The position numbers and the translations under genes are program-made. A DNA stretch of 36,058 bases from Saccoglossus kowalevskii. Lineage: Eukaryota; Hemichordata; Enteropneusta; Harrimaniidae. The stretch is taken from NCBI RefSeq assembly GCF_000003605.2, contig NW_003107100.1:255276-291333 (forward strand). Direction: 5' to 3'. Within the stretch, counting starts at the first letter, position 1. Every line of letters starts with the position of its first letter. Below the pieces are notes generated by a model, which worked only from the letters and a program-made list of their open reading frames with translations, was not told where the DNA came from and made no database searches. Positions 1-12,400 of this stretch are shown here, piece after piece.

Positions 1-1824
1 TACTGACGTGGCCAAGATAGTCATATCATTATCAAATTTCTCAAAAACTAAATATAAATACCATCAGGTTAAAATGAGTTCATGTATGGTGTTTAACACT
101 GTTGCATTTAATTGTTGAGTTGTGGATATCTTTGAAAATAAAAATCAATTGACAATTCAGTAATTTTCTCTATTCAAAGTCAAATAACATTTGTGTTTGT
201 TTCTACATTGCTTTATCTGCTGTTGTGTTTCAAGGACCAGCAATTAATCCCCGGGATTTTACCATGTCATCATGGGAATATTACCCTTGACTGAATTCGT
301 ATCTCATTATCGACCCTCAACAGTCAACACCGAGGGGCAGTGTACTCATATTTTGTGTTTAATCAGCCATTTTATCCGAAATCACATCAGCAGTTGGTAA
401 ATATATGCGTTCTTCTAATCTACTCTTTTTAAAAGGAAAAAATGTCAACCCCTAAGACTGGACAATTGACATTGTAGTATTTTGTAAACAACTCTAATTT
501 GATGTGAACGCAATTTGTAATACTTTGGGGGAGATGGAAGGAATGGGGTTAACTTCATGTCAGTGAAATTTTAGAGATTCATTAAAGGCAAACAATTTTG
601 TAAACTTTAGTTGTTTTTCAAACAGCCAATATTATCAAATTTTTGTTAATTTCTCCCAGAGAAAATCAAGATTTTCAAATGAAATTGTTCATGTAAATTT
701 GATAGATGCAGTAAGATAGTCACATGACAACTATTTTTGGTGACAGCAGAGAATATAAATAAAGCACAAAGCAGGAAGAATGAGTGTGCAGTTTTCATAC
801 ATACAGCCATGCATTGTTGGGAACAACAAGTGTAAATGTATTATGGTCAAGATTTCTGCCTCTCACATGAAGCTAGTAATTTACAATAACATGTACTGCT
901 TTATCACAAATTTTAGAGTACATCTATGTGTTGCATCTTAATTTAGTTCTTGGTCTTTTGACATTTTTAAAGAATTATAGATCGTAATATATCCTCAGTC
1001 AATTCACATCTTTAATCTGATAACTGCTTGGATATGTGTCAGTATAAGCCCACCAAATTGACAAAGCTCTGACCAGTTGCATACCGGTAGTTTCTAATTT
1101 CAACTAAATTATTTCAACAATGAACTTGCATTTGTGATTTTTTTTTAAAAACAAGAGTCGCGGTACCTAGATTTTTTCATTGTCTATCTTGGACATAAGT
1201 TTAATATACATGTATTAGCATTACTTTTTGGCAGATTAGCATACTTTCTACAAAGCTCCATCCGACAACACAAAATTTGCTAAACCTTGATCATATAATG
1301 GCAAATGTTACAACTGTCTGTGCTTACCGTATTTTCATCCGAAAAAACAAAACAACAAATCACTATTTAATATATCAACCAATAATTAATTCGTGCAAAA
1401 ACAAAATAATTTCTATTTGCATCTTGATATTTCACGTTCTTGAAAAAAATAATTATTTTTACTACCGCAAGTTAATAGAGTATTTACAGTACCTTAATTT
1501 GTATTTTGTATGATGGTTTGTTGACAGTATAGAGGATTTTAGTTTGCTGATTACATAGTTGAAAGTACGGGTCACCATTCCTGTTATAAAATGTTTAAAG
1601 TTTATCCTAGTGTAGGTAGATGGCGGTTATATTATAATCAGGCATAGTTCAAGGACACCTGTATTATGACTTGTGTCATCTTCCTGTGTCAAGTGTTCTC
1701 ACCAGACATGAAACATTTGTCTCATGGTTTCATTTTTTGTCCCAGGTTTTTTACTCCCGTTGGATCAAATTGTCTCACAAAAATGTAAGAAAATTGAAGT
1801 GACAATTGAAACTTGTTTTCATAT

Positions 1825-2008
1825 TACCGTAAAATCTGTATTAGTAGTCGCATCCCTAATGTAAGTCGCACCTATTCTTTTTAAACAATTGAGAACCAAA
1901 AATTCATTGTTTCTCATATGTGTAGATGCTCTAATAGAAGCCGCATCCTATCTGTTGCATTGTACTATTTAAATAGAAGTCAAAGCTTCTAATAAGGATT
2001 TTACAGTA
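1825..2008. mobile_element. MITE, family A (TACYGTAAAATC ends), copy 1
   Basis: The left end reads TACCGTAAAATCTGTATTAG. The right end is its near-perfect reverse complement, ending in ATTTTACAGTA. The length is 184 bases and there is no coding capacity. The interior contains repeated variants of AGAAGCCGCATCC. The outer TA may be the duplicated target, as in Tc1/mariner-like MITEs. A second copy in the opposite orientation lies at 10877-11056. Confidence 0.75.
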
Positions 2009-2850
2009 CTATTTTCACTTTAAAGGAAACAAAATACTTCCTGTCTCAAGTCACACATGGATGAGTAATTATTTCATGGGTTTTAAACTGATGCAATGTT
2101 TCTGCCCATCATATTTATTTCATGGTGAGATCACTGTGTATCTATTTCACTCTATATTAATGTGCATTGCGCTAAAACTTAAACATGGGTATTTATTCCT
2201 CATTTGGAGGCTCGGCCAATCCTGGAATCACTGTGGTCAGTGTGTCCTCGTAACAGTAACAATTTTGTAGGGATTTTAACTCCAAAGTCAAAATGGAATC
2301 TTCCAAACCAGTTTGTTGACTAGTAGAGAGAGTAGGTGACTTGAGACACAAATGAAGTTGTTGTGGCTGCTGATTTTGTTCTATTTATACTCACATTGTT
2401 TATAAAATGTGAATTTCTTTCAACTAAATAACAAATTCTGTAACTATAGTAAGGTGTTTATCAAAAAGGCTATATCAATGTATGATCATGAAGCTAGAAA
2501 GGGTACATGTATTAGTATAACCAATGGTGTCACAGCATGTCTCTGTAAATCAGTGTTGCATCATATCAGCTTAGAGGGCACACTGGTATTGATTTACAGT
2601 AGAACTGAAAAGACCTATTGTTAACACAGTCACACAAATATATTGATAAAAAACAAAACAAGGTTTTGAAGTATTCAAGACTAGTTCATTGATACAAAGC
2701 ATAAATAAACCACCACACCTACAATTTATCACAACACAACACATGATTATAAATTTGTTGTATAAATATCCCGCATAATACATGTATGAATTAGTTTATT
2801 GTAAACAGCTTTTTTATATTACTTGTGTAGAAAGTATAATACTAATTAAT

Positions 2851-3025
2851 TACTGTAAAATACTTACTGAGAAGGTTTTTGGGTGTTTTGTATGGGGATT
2901 ATTTTCACTACTTTTTGACGTTGAATGTAAAATATATAGGGAAAAATTTATATTCGCTAGATGTTAGTTTCACTGAATCATCCTTTCAGCAAAATTAGCG
3001 AAAATTAATTCAAAGCGAAAATAAA
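2851..3025. mobile_element. Degenerate MITE, family B-like
   Basis: It starts with TACTGTAAAA and holds the TTCACTGA and TTAGCGAAAATTAA words seen in the 4514-4727 and 7215-7425 elements. The right boundary is not clean and is an estimate. Confidence 0.4.
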
Positions 3026-3255
3026 GTAAAGTGGGTCACAGCACTGTAGTTGTAAAGTTGTGAAGGTCAGTGAATTTGCAGAATCAGTTGCTTACTTGAC
3101 TATGAAAATAATACTGGCTACTAACAAGGTTATCAAGAATAAATAATAATAAAATTTCACAACAAATTAAAGTGTTTCACATCAAGATGATGAGTTGTAC
3201 TCAACTCAGAATGCTGAATATCACTGAGTAATCAATGTGTTTTATTGCTTTACAG

Positions 3256-3427
3256 AAAAAGCCCCTTTGATAGCAGATTTAAAGAACCAGGCTCATGTAG
3301 GACAAACTCACAAAGCTGGGAGTGAGTCTTGGACGTGTACGTTTGCACCAGATAGGTCATACTTTGCCTGGTCATGTGGGAATAGACTAGTGAGGCTTGT
3401 ACCATGGGATCCGTACAGAAATACAGT
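3256..3427 (+). CDS. WSB1: WSB exon with first WD blade
   Basis: The acceptor is tttacag before 3256 and the donor is gtaagt at 3428. The exon enters with one base of the codon supplied upstream and leaves with two bases. It encodes APLIADLK followed by SWTCTFAPDRSYFAWSCGN and LVRLVPWDP. These match the first blade of WSB1 (WTVAFAPDGSYFAWSQGH and VKLVPW). This is the most 5' coding exon visible; its partner must end in phase 1. Confidence 0.92.
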
Positions 3428-6400
3428 GTAAGTTGCAAGATTTTTCATTCAAATTTGTCAACCAGTGTGATCGTCTTGATAGTTTTATTAATATTTGGTC
3501 TGTGGTCATCAGGGTCCATGTGCCAGAATCCAATCGTATGTCAGTGACGTGTTTCAATACACATGCAAATACACTTTTGAAATCATTTTGCCTGGATTTA
3601 ACTTCCAAATATTATACATGAACATATAATATATCAGTCCATATTTAAACAGTCTGTATATTAGCCACTCTCTGAATACAGATCATAGAACTTGTTTTCT
3701 GATTGCAGCCTAGAATGTCCCAATAGTTCACTGCTATGCCCACTTATTTATATGTATCATAAACAAAATTTATTTAAAATCCTAGAAGGTATGTGTGCAA
3801 CATTAAATCCAATAAAAATTAAATTAAATATTTCTCAAAATTCAAAATGTCTACCTTCACTATTTCACATCATCATCATCAGTCAAACCTATTTGCTGTA
3901 TTAGTTGTGCATGGCTTACATTTCTAATAGAGCAACTATAGCCACGTTCACACTTGCTGACCTAGGAAGGGCTAGATCACTTTGTAATTATGTTTCTTAT
4001 CAGTGGGCTAAACCCGTTTTTCTAGAAAAAAACTGCAAGAGGGAGCACTGCAGTTCAGTGCGACCACCAAGTTTGGGAGATAGGGTTGAATACTGTGGCC
4101 ACATGTGATCCCTGGTCAATCAGAATTTTATGGTTGCTAGACGATCTGCTTCCTAGGGTAAGGAGGCGCATGGCCATGGCATGAGGGCACTGCGCCCCTG
4201 TTTCCTTGTTTAAAAAATCCCTGCTGTTGATCATGCATCAAACTGGTTTACATTTAACTTGATATTCAGACTCTTCTACACCTTCATCTACCAGTGGGTC
4301 ACTGTTATATGGCATTGTTATAACTCTGTTCAAGACCAGCCTTCTGACTCTAAGCTAAACTAATAACCAGTATCTTTAAAGTATTGAACTTATTTCATAC
4401 TACATGTGTTTAACTTGTTTTCATACTTGGATCAGTCAAAAAATCTGAAATAACATTACAAGGTGTATAATAAGTAAAACAACTTTTCTGATACCACAGA
4501 AAGAGTAGTGATGTACTGTAAAAGCATGTCTTTTTCGCGAATGTAGCAAGAGAACTGATTCGCTAATTCAAGATGTCGCTAATGACTTTATTATCAATTC
4601 AAAATGGCCACCAAACAAAGAAATCAACAATGACAAGAGAGATTCGCTAAATCAACATTTCGCTATTACGTCATTTTACCACAATTCGCTAAAATTGCAT
4701 GCCGCTTTTTCAACATGTTTTACAGTAGTTTTTGTGTTATTTTGGTTGGACAAAAGAATACATTGACAAATAATTTATTCAGAATAGTTTTTCAGTATTA
4801 TAGGCCAACACAATAAAAAAATGTATTTGTGGTGTTTGATCTCCATCAATTGTGGAACACTATCTCCATTAACTGACTTAAATTTTGTATTTATATTTAA
4901 TATGAAGTATGTATTTTCATTTATTTTTGATCAAATGAATGTCATTTCACATTGTCTATAAGCTTAGATACAGATTTTGGAAATATTATGGACAAAAATA
5001 TGTAGGTTAATTTTGTGAAAGATGACAAAAAGTTGACTTTAGTGTAAAATAGTAAATATATGGAATTTGTGAATTAATGTAAATCAATTCATAGTACCTT
5101 GTTTATTAGAAAATTGTAAATTGATGACAGTACTGGCATCAGCTGGCATGACATGTCATGCTCAGGAAAACAAAATAAAAAGATTTGGTTTTGGTCCTAA
5201 CATGAGATTTTTTTCAAAATTTACAAAATTCTGACAAAATATGATGTATGTGGTCACACAATACAGATTATGATAAAACTAAACAAAAATAGCATGAAAT
5301 CGGCTTTGTGATTAAAGAACGTTCACAAGAGAAACATTTTATGTTTAAAATAAAATCACTGTTGATTCACTATGAATAATGGAAATACCACAAGTACAAC
5401 AACTTGTGTACACTTAATAAGGCCTGAGTTTGGTGATATGCCCAAATAATATAATATAGGCCTTTGTTTATATTGAATCTGTTGCTATGCATATTATGTC
5501 GCTATGCACATGATTACACGTCCTGGTCATGTGACATTAATTGGCAGTGGTTATTCATTGTTTGTTTCAGTTCTTGTTTTCTTACATTTAGTTTGATAAA
5601 ATCTCAACACAAATGCAATTTATTGTCAGAATTGTGGCATACTGTAACAGGGCTCAAAATCAACAGTAGTTCAAGGCATACACTACCTAAATCTTGTTCT
5701 AGGGCTACCATTTTTTCAAAATTAGTTGTCCACCTGAACTACTAAAAATTTACAAAATATTAAAAAAATGAATTTGTCCAACATAAATTAAGAAAAATTA
5801 CATTTATTTATTCATATTGGTGATTTTCCGCATTGCTAAATTCCTACTATAAAACCTGATAGACTACCCAATATTACTGTTGGACTACCAGCTCTTAAAA
5901 CTGGTAACCCAGCCAACTATCCAAAAAAATGTTTCCGTAATTATAGTCCGGCTGTAAATTTCATAGCCCTTTTCTCAATTGGGCTACATACATGTGTATA
6001 CATAGTAACTTAAAAATAAAAGAAAATTTGATATGACAATAGCCGTTTACAACAGCTAAATGCTTCATAGCTAATTATTGGTATTATAGTATTTCCCACT
6101 TCATGATATTGATTTACTCAATTGCAGTGGTATTCCGTTGAAAGCTGAACACCGCCACAATGATGAAGACAATAACAACTATATGCAGCATGTCCGGACT
6201 ATTGACTGTGGCGAGATCGTCTGGGCCATGGCGTTTGGATCATCGGTACCAGAACGAGCCAGGAAAAACATTAATATTCACTATACCAGATTCAATGTTG
6301 GTAAAAAAGAAGAGTTAGTACTTGCAACTGGTTTGCATAGTGGTAGAATTAAGACATGGGACATTCACAAAGGTAAGATGCCCTCCTTCTCCGCAAGTTT

Positions 6401-9400
6401 ATGCCGTACAATCATTTATTTTCACTAACATTTAATTTCCCTATTTTAATGTTTTGAGCATATTCACTGTGTTTTAATTTCACAAAGGAAACAATGATTT
6501 CTATTGTTATTTTACATGTTCATGTAGATTAAATTTAGTGGATTTCACTTTATATCAGCAAAAATAGCGAAAATAAAACCCAGTGAATAATTAATACATT
6601 TACAGTAGTCTGCCTATAATAAAATCAATGGCTGTGAAGCAAACCCCAGTTGTTTAGCATTGTCAGGAATTGTCATGTGATACATAAGAAGTGGATAATG
6701 CACATGTATGTTTATTGTATGACATTCCCACCAGGTTTATAGTCAGAAAATTGCCCGTATACAATATATATATTTGTATCCAACGTGATAGTGTAGCTAC
6801 ATATTTGTAGTCTATTTTCGTGAGAAAAAAATTGGCAATCTAAAATAGCAGATGAACAGGTGGCTGACTAAAGACATGACTTCTACATACTAACAATATT
6901 ATTTATGTACCGTGTAGTATCAGTCATGTTGGTTTATCTGCCAATGTATAATATTTATTTTATAACCAAACGGCCTTAAGAAAAGTTTTTATAGGAATCC
7001 TTGCACAGGTTACAGGTTATAAAATACTTTACTGGCACTGTGTCCCATCAAAGCTGCATGACAATGGGATAAACAGGACTACGGGGGGGGGGGGGGGGTA
7101 TAACAATTAACAGTGTAAAATAAATATTTAACTAAAATTAAAGCATGTAATAACTCAACATTAACTTATAACATGTTATTTGTTTTCAATACATAACTTT
7201 GTACCATAAAAGAATACTGTAAAAGGATTAATTATTCACTGAGTTTTAATTCTGCTTATTTCGCTGACTGGAAAATGAGCCAAATTAGAACCCAGTGAAA
7301 ATGTAAAATTTAGCATAGAACACATTATCTAAATGATAAAACCGTGAATTTAAAACCAACTGAATATGCTTAAAATGCTAAATCAGCGAAATTTAAACCC
7401 AGTGAAAATTAGTCATTTCCCAGTATCCAGAATTTTGTTTCATCAGGTGAAATCAGACAATTCTAGACTATATTAGCTGGAATTCTATCGTGATTAACAC
7501 ATAGCGAGGAGAGTCTGATGCCTAAATGTCACTTTGTGAGGTCCCGTAGTGACAAATGTCATTTGAGCTGTCCCTCAGTGTCATTTGAGCTGTCCCGTAG
7601 CACTTGGCAAGTGTCATTCGAGCTGCGTTACAAGAATCATATCATCAGCGGAGACCGTGTTTAAAAACTGCAATCACAATCTCCCCTGCCTCTCAAATTC
7701 AAGGACTACGGTACCTGCCTTCAGTAGATTGAACATTCACTGATCACGTCCGCTTCTAAATTAATATTATTAATATCATATTATACAATGTAGCATAATT
7801 CACAGATGACATCACTAAGCATTACCGGTACATATTGAGATTAATTATTCATGGAATTTTTGATTTGAAATAACAAGTGAAAGTTTTGGTTTTGAAATAA
7901 TCAGTGTGTTGTTCAGACATTGAATTTCTTTTTAATTCACGACAAATCATTCGGAAGACGCAAAAAATTATGAAAGATAATTTGTGTTGTAGTTGAAATT
8001 ATTTGATTGCCTACATATGTTGTTCACATTTGATCTGTTTCACAATGCTGAACAACGTTCCATGGTTCCGTTTAAACAGATGATGCAATCGTCATCTTAG
8101 ATTAAATGAAGTATTTCAAGACAGACGTGCATCCACTCTCAATGTGTTGTTTTGATAACCTATTGAATGGTTAGGGGTAGAATTAAAGACACACTGTAAC
8201 AGCTCAATCAGGTCTAATTTATTTAACAGAATGTTGATGGTAGACATAGATACACCATAGTCAAATAAATGTTAAAAATAAAAATGTATTCCTAGCTTTT
8301 CAATTTTAAAGTAAATTAAATTAAACCAAATAAATTATGTGAGTGCTGCTGACACTGCCAGTTAGTGGATTACTGTATTTTTTCGAACCAATATATTTCA
8401 TTATTATGCAAGGCTGAATAAAAATTCTGGTACAGAAATATTAAGAAAATGGTGGATGACATGCCTTTTTGCGAATTTTTATTTGTTCCTTCAATTTAAT
8501 AATATTTTGGCCCTAATAAGGTATCAAGTATTTTCTTTTGAAATGAAGTGTTCACAGACCTAAAACAAATATTTGGGGAGGGGGGGGGGCTAAAATGTGA
8601 AATTTTTCTTTATCATTCAGATTCTCAACCCTTTGAACATTATGATTTTACTCGCCAAAATTTTGCATATTTTTGTGTTTTTTTCTATAATTCTCAATTA
8701 TTTTTGGACCAAATGAAGGTTATTTCCCATTAGCTACATTAGTCTTAACCAAAATTTTTGAAAAAAAATTATGTGGATTTTATTTTGTGGAAGGTAACAT
8801 TGGCTTTCAAAAATTTCGAAAATTCCGAAACATTTTTTTAATATTTTATGCCGACCAATCAGCCTGTGATATCTATCTGTTTATCATTCACATCATTTAA
8901 AAAGCAAATCAGGTCATATCGACTGTCAGAAAGACAGAATTTATAGTTGGATTTCAGCATTGTATTTTGAACATGATGTAAATGTTCAGTTAGCTTGTTT
9001 GGATCACTAGAACACAGCTGTTGTGGACTTAAGGTGTATGTTGTGGAGGATTTGTTTATTAAATTGTAAATGACACATGAATTCATTTCATTGTTTGGCT
9101 AAAATACATTGAATATTTCAGTTTTCAAAAACACTGTTTTCATATTCATTTGATGATAACAAAAAAAATACTTGATAACGCTTCAATGTCATGTGTTGTC
9201 CCTGGATTCTAGCTATCTTATACTTAGAGCTTGTTGGTCAGTCTATTGGCGTAGCTGTGGGCTTGCAGTCGTATCATAACTGATAGTATTGGTATTTTAT
9301 TCGCTTGCTGTGAACAAATTAAAACTGCAGTTAAAACTATAATCATGCTTGATCAGCAACCAGTCCACTCCATCTTTTTATAGTACAGTATGTATTGTAA

Positions 9401-12400
9401 TTTTTGACATAACAATATAGTCCTGTTAAAATCCTGGTTGTAATTTTTATCTCATTTTTTACAGGTGAAATCTTACATTACCTCATAGACCACAAAGAAG
9501 TGATACGAGATTTGGCGTTCGCACCCGATGGTAGTCTGATGCTAGTCTCGGCGTCTAGAGATAAAACCTTGAAAGTATGGGACCTCAATGACGATGGTAA
9601 CATGGCGATAACACTGAAAGGACATCCCAAGTGGGTGTTTGGATGTTGTTTTTCACCAGACACCAAACTGTTAGTCTCTGTCGGGAGTGGGAAATCGGTA
9701 AGGCCGACTTTTTTTTATTCCTTGTTTCTCAAGTTTTTATAAGGAAATTTTTTTGAGGAGGGCGGGGAAAAAAATAAAATTAATTCTTTTTTCCCCATGA
9801 GATTTGTGTGATTCTCAAAGAATTGTAAGTGAGATCATTGATCGAAGAGAAGAAATGAAATAAATATTTATTCCATGTATAATCTTGTTTCTCATCTGCG
9901 CGAGACTTCGGTACTTTGATCATGATACTCCCACGAAAATGCAACTTGGATTTGTTATGCGACGGGCGGTAAAAAAATGAAGATAAAATGTGCTGTTCTT
10001 CCAAAATTCTGCACAATGTTTTGCAGGATTGCCTAATTTTGATATACAGAATTTGATATGATCTCACTTTAAGTGGAATACAAAAAGTTCATGTTTCAGA
10101 CATACACTTCAGGTCATGGACTCTTTGAAGCTCCAGAGTCAACTTTTGTCATCTTTTTATGAATAAACCTCCATTTTGTTTTCACAAATGTTGATAATAA
10201 CCAGTAGGCAATAGAAAATTATGTCAATTTTGTGTAAAATTTAAAATGCAATTATAGAAAAATATGAAAAAATTAGTTAGTACAAAAAATGACTACAAGT
10301 GTATTCAGAGAGCTAACTGAATTTGTTTTTATAAACTGTCGCAAAGTCTGATAAAACCTAATCTGCTTTACTTCATTTATGTAGCATTAACCAACATCAC
10401 ATCATATATCTAATTGCTATTGTGCGTTTTCTTTATTTGTAGATAATTTTATGGAAAGTTTTAAATTTACCAAAAGACTTAGTGTTATGGAAGAGATTGG
10501 ACGGTCATTACAATGACGTAGTAGCATGTAGATTTTCTCCAGATGGCGCACTGCTTGCAACGGCATCATGGGATACCCGAGTTATTGTATGGGATCCCTA
10601 TACCGGTGAAAAACTTAAAATATTTGGGTAAGTAGAGCATCATTATCATTCAGTATTGATATTTTCTCTACATAGTGAAATCTGTAATGTCGGTGTAGAG
10701 TATTTCAATGCACCATTTTCAGGTTTTTTGGTGTGTAGGATATCTGATTAATTAGCAAATTGTAGCTTTGTTTGGTTCACTCGGTTTGTGATATATGCAT
10801 GGTCAGCATTATAAGCATTGTTTCAAATCAAACTTGGATCTGATGTGAAAGGTAAACAGATAAACTAAACCGCTACTACTGTAAAATCTGTATTAGAAAC
10901 CGCGGTTTCTATCAACATAGTACAATGCAACAGAAAGGATGCATGCAGCTTCTATCTACACATATGAGAAATTGTGATTTTTTAGTTTTCAATTGTTCAA
11001 AAATAATGGATGCGATGCGCATTAGGGATCCGGCTTCTAATCCAGATTTTACGGTACTGATATGTATGATATATACATATAGCTATGTGCTTAATGATAA
11101 AGGGCCATTGCCTGAAATGTCCAGCAATTTTTAATAGTTACTTAGAATAACAATTACAATATCGCCGAAAGCTGCAACTTCTAGTAAAATGACAGAGGGG
11201 ATATGGTCTTTGTTAGAACATCTAGACATACAAGAAGTGATGATTTTTTAGTCGCAATTTTTCAAAAAGAACGGCTGCAGCTTTTACTAGGGATATAGCT
11301 TCTAATATTGGTTTTATGTAAAACATGCTGATATATTATAGCTTATTTGGAGGATGATTTTGATGAATATTGCATAAATAAGACATCAAATCAGATCATA
11401 TGTGCTTGTCCCAATACACCATGTGATGAGGAAACCAGAAATCCATCGTCAAACTGCAAGATCCACAATGTATGAATAACAAGTTGTTTGTTTGTTTGTT
11501 GCAGACATGTATTCCCTCCTCCTTCGCCTATATTTGCTGGTGGTGCTAATGATACATGGGTACGAGATGTGTCATTCTCCCCCGATGGTAGTCATGTCGC
11601 TTCCATTGCCGATGACAAGTAAGTACCCGACACTTGGTCTGAGTTGTCGCTCCAGGCGTATCTGAATTGACAATATCCAATTCATTGTTTTCTGAGTCTG
11701 ATTCATTGTGATCACAAGTAGATGTGTAATGTTCATGATGTGTTAATTTTGGGATGTTATTGTTTTGTAGGTACGTGAGATTCTGGTCGCTATTTGATAC
11801 GCAGATACCAGAGCAAATAGCGATTGTGCCAAACGGTTTATGCTGTGCCTATTCACCGGGCGGTGGAGTACTTGCTACTGGGTAAGTAATACCATTGACG
11901 AGATAATACTTTTACTTAAGATTCATGCATATTGATTGGTTCGATAGTTCTGACTAAATGTTTTATAGAGGATTGTCCCGTTAATATTATTGTGCAAGAT
12001 CTCACTATAATTTAAAAGAAATTACTTGAATTACAGTGATTCAGTAAAATAATAAACAGTTGCAAAAAAACAAAACAGTATTGAAAGTGTGTACTTTTAC
12101 CGTATTACCCCGTGCACGTGCCCTTCCTGGGCAAGTGCCCACCCCCCTGTTTTCACAAAAGTTACATGTTGGGGACATCCTCGGTTAAACGCCCAGGGTG
12201 ATTTTTAGCCAAGAATGGGGTCAACAATAAAGTTTTATTTGTCAAAAACACGGACGCATTTGATTTATTTAAATAGTGTGTTTGTTACAGTAGTTCTCTT
12301 TTTGGAGTGTGTGATGGCCCTGAAAGGGACGCTTTGTTTGTGTTTTTACGTAAAAACTCATTGGAACTTAACGACGTAAGATGAACCACGCAGCATGTGG

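Larger units (their letters stand above)
1..3255. other. Non-coding stretch upstream of the WSB exons
   Basis: No conserved coding segment was found. It is AT-rich and probably an intron of the WSB gene, because the exon at 3256 needs an upstream coding partner. It holds a TIR element at 1825-2008 and the start of another at 2851. The short ORFs here look random. Confidence 0.6.
3428..6127 (+). other. WSB intron
   Basis: This 2.7-kb intron is AT-rich with no conserved ORF. It contains a complete TIR element at 4514-4727 and a looser inverted-repeat unit at 5648-5970. Confidence 0.85.
6373..9464 (+). other. WSB intron with several repeats
   Basis: This 3.1-kb intron contains MITE-like units near 6455-6607 and at 7215-7425, a 16-base G run at 7083-7098, and a degenerate tandem repeat near 7523-7627. 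Another G-rich run lies near 8575-8589. No conserved coding sequence was seen. Confidence 0.85.
10628..11504 (+). other. WSB intron holding two family A MITE copies
   Basis: This 877-base intron is largely filled by a clean family A element at 10877-11056 and a more decayed relative at about 11157-11320. Together they make up around 40 percent of the intron. Confidence 0.8.

Noticed and set aside
1277-1513. Possible missing first exon of WSB in bases 1-3255
   Set aside because: No ATG followed by a WSB-like N-terminus and a phase 1 donor could be picked out. The exon probably lies upstream of the window.
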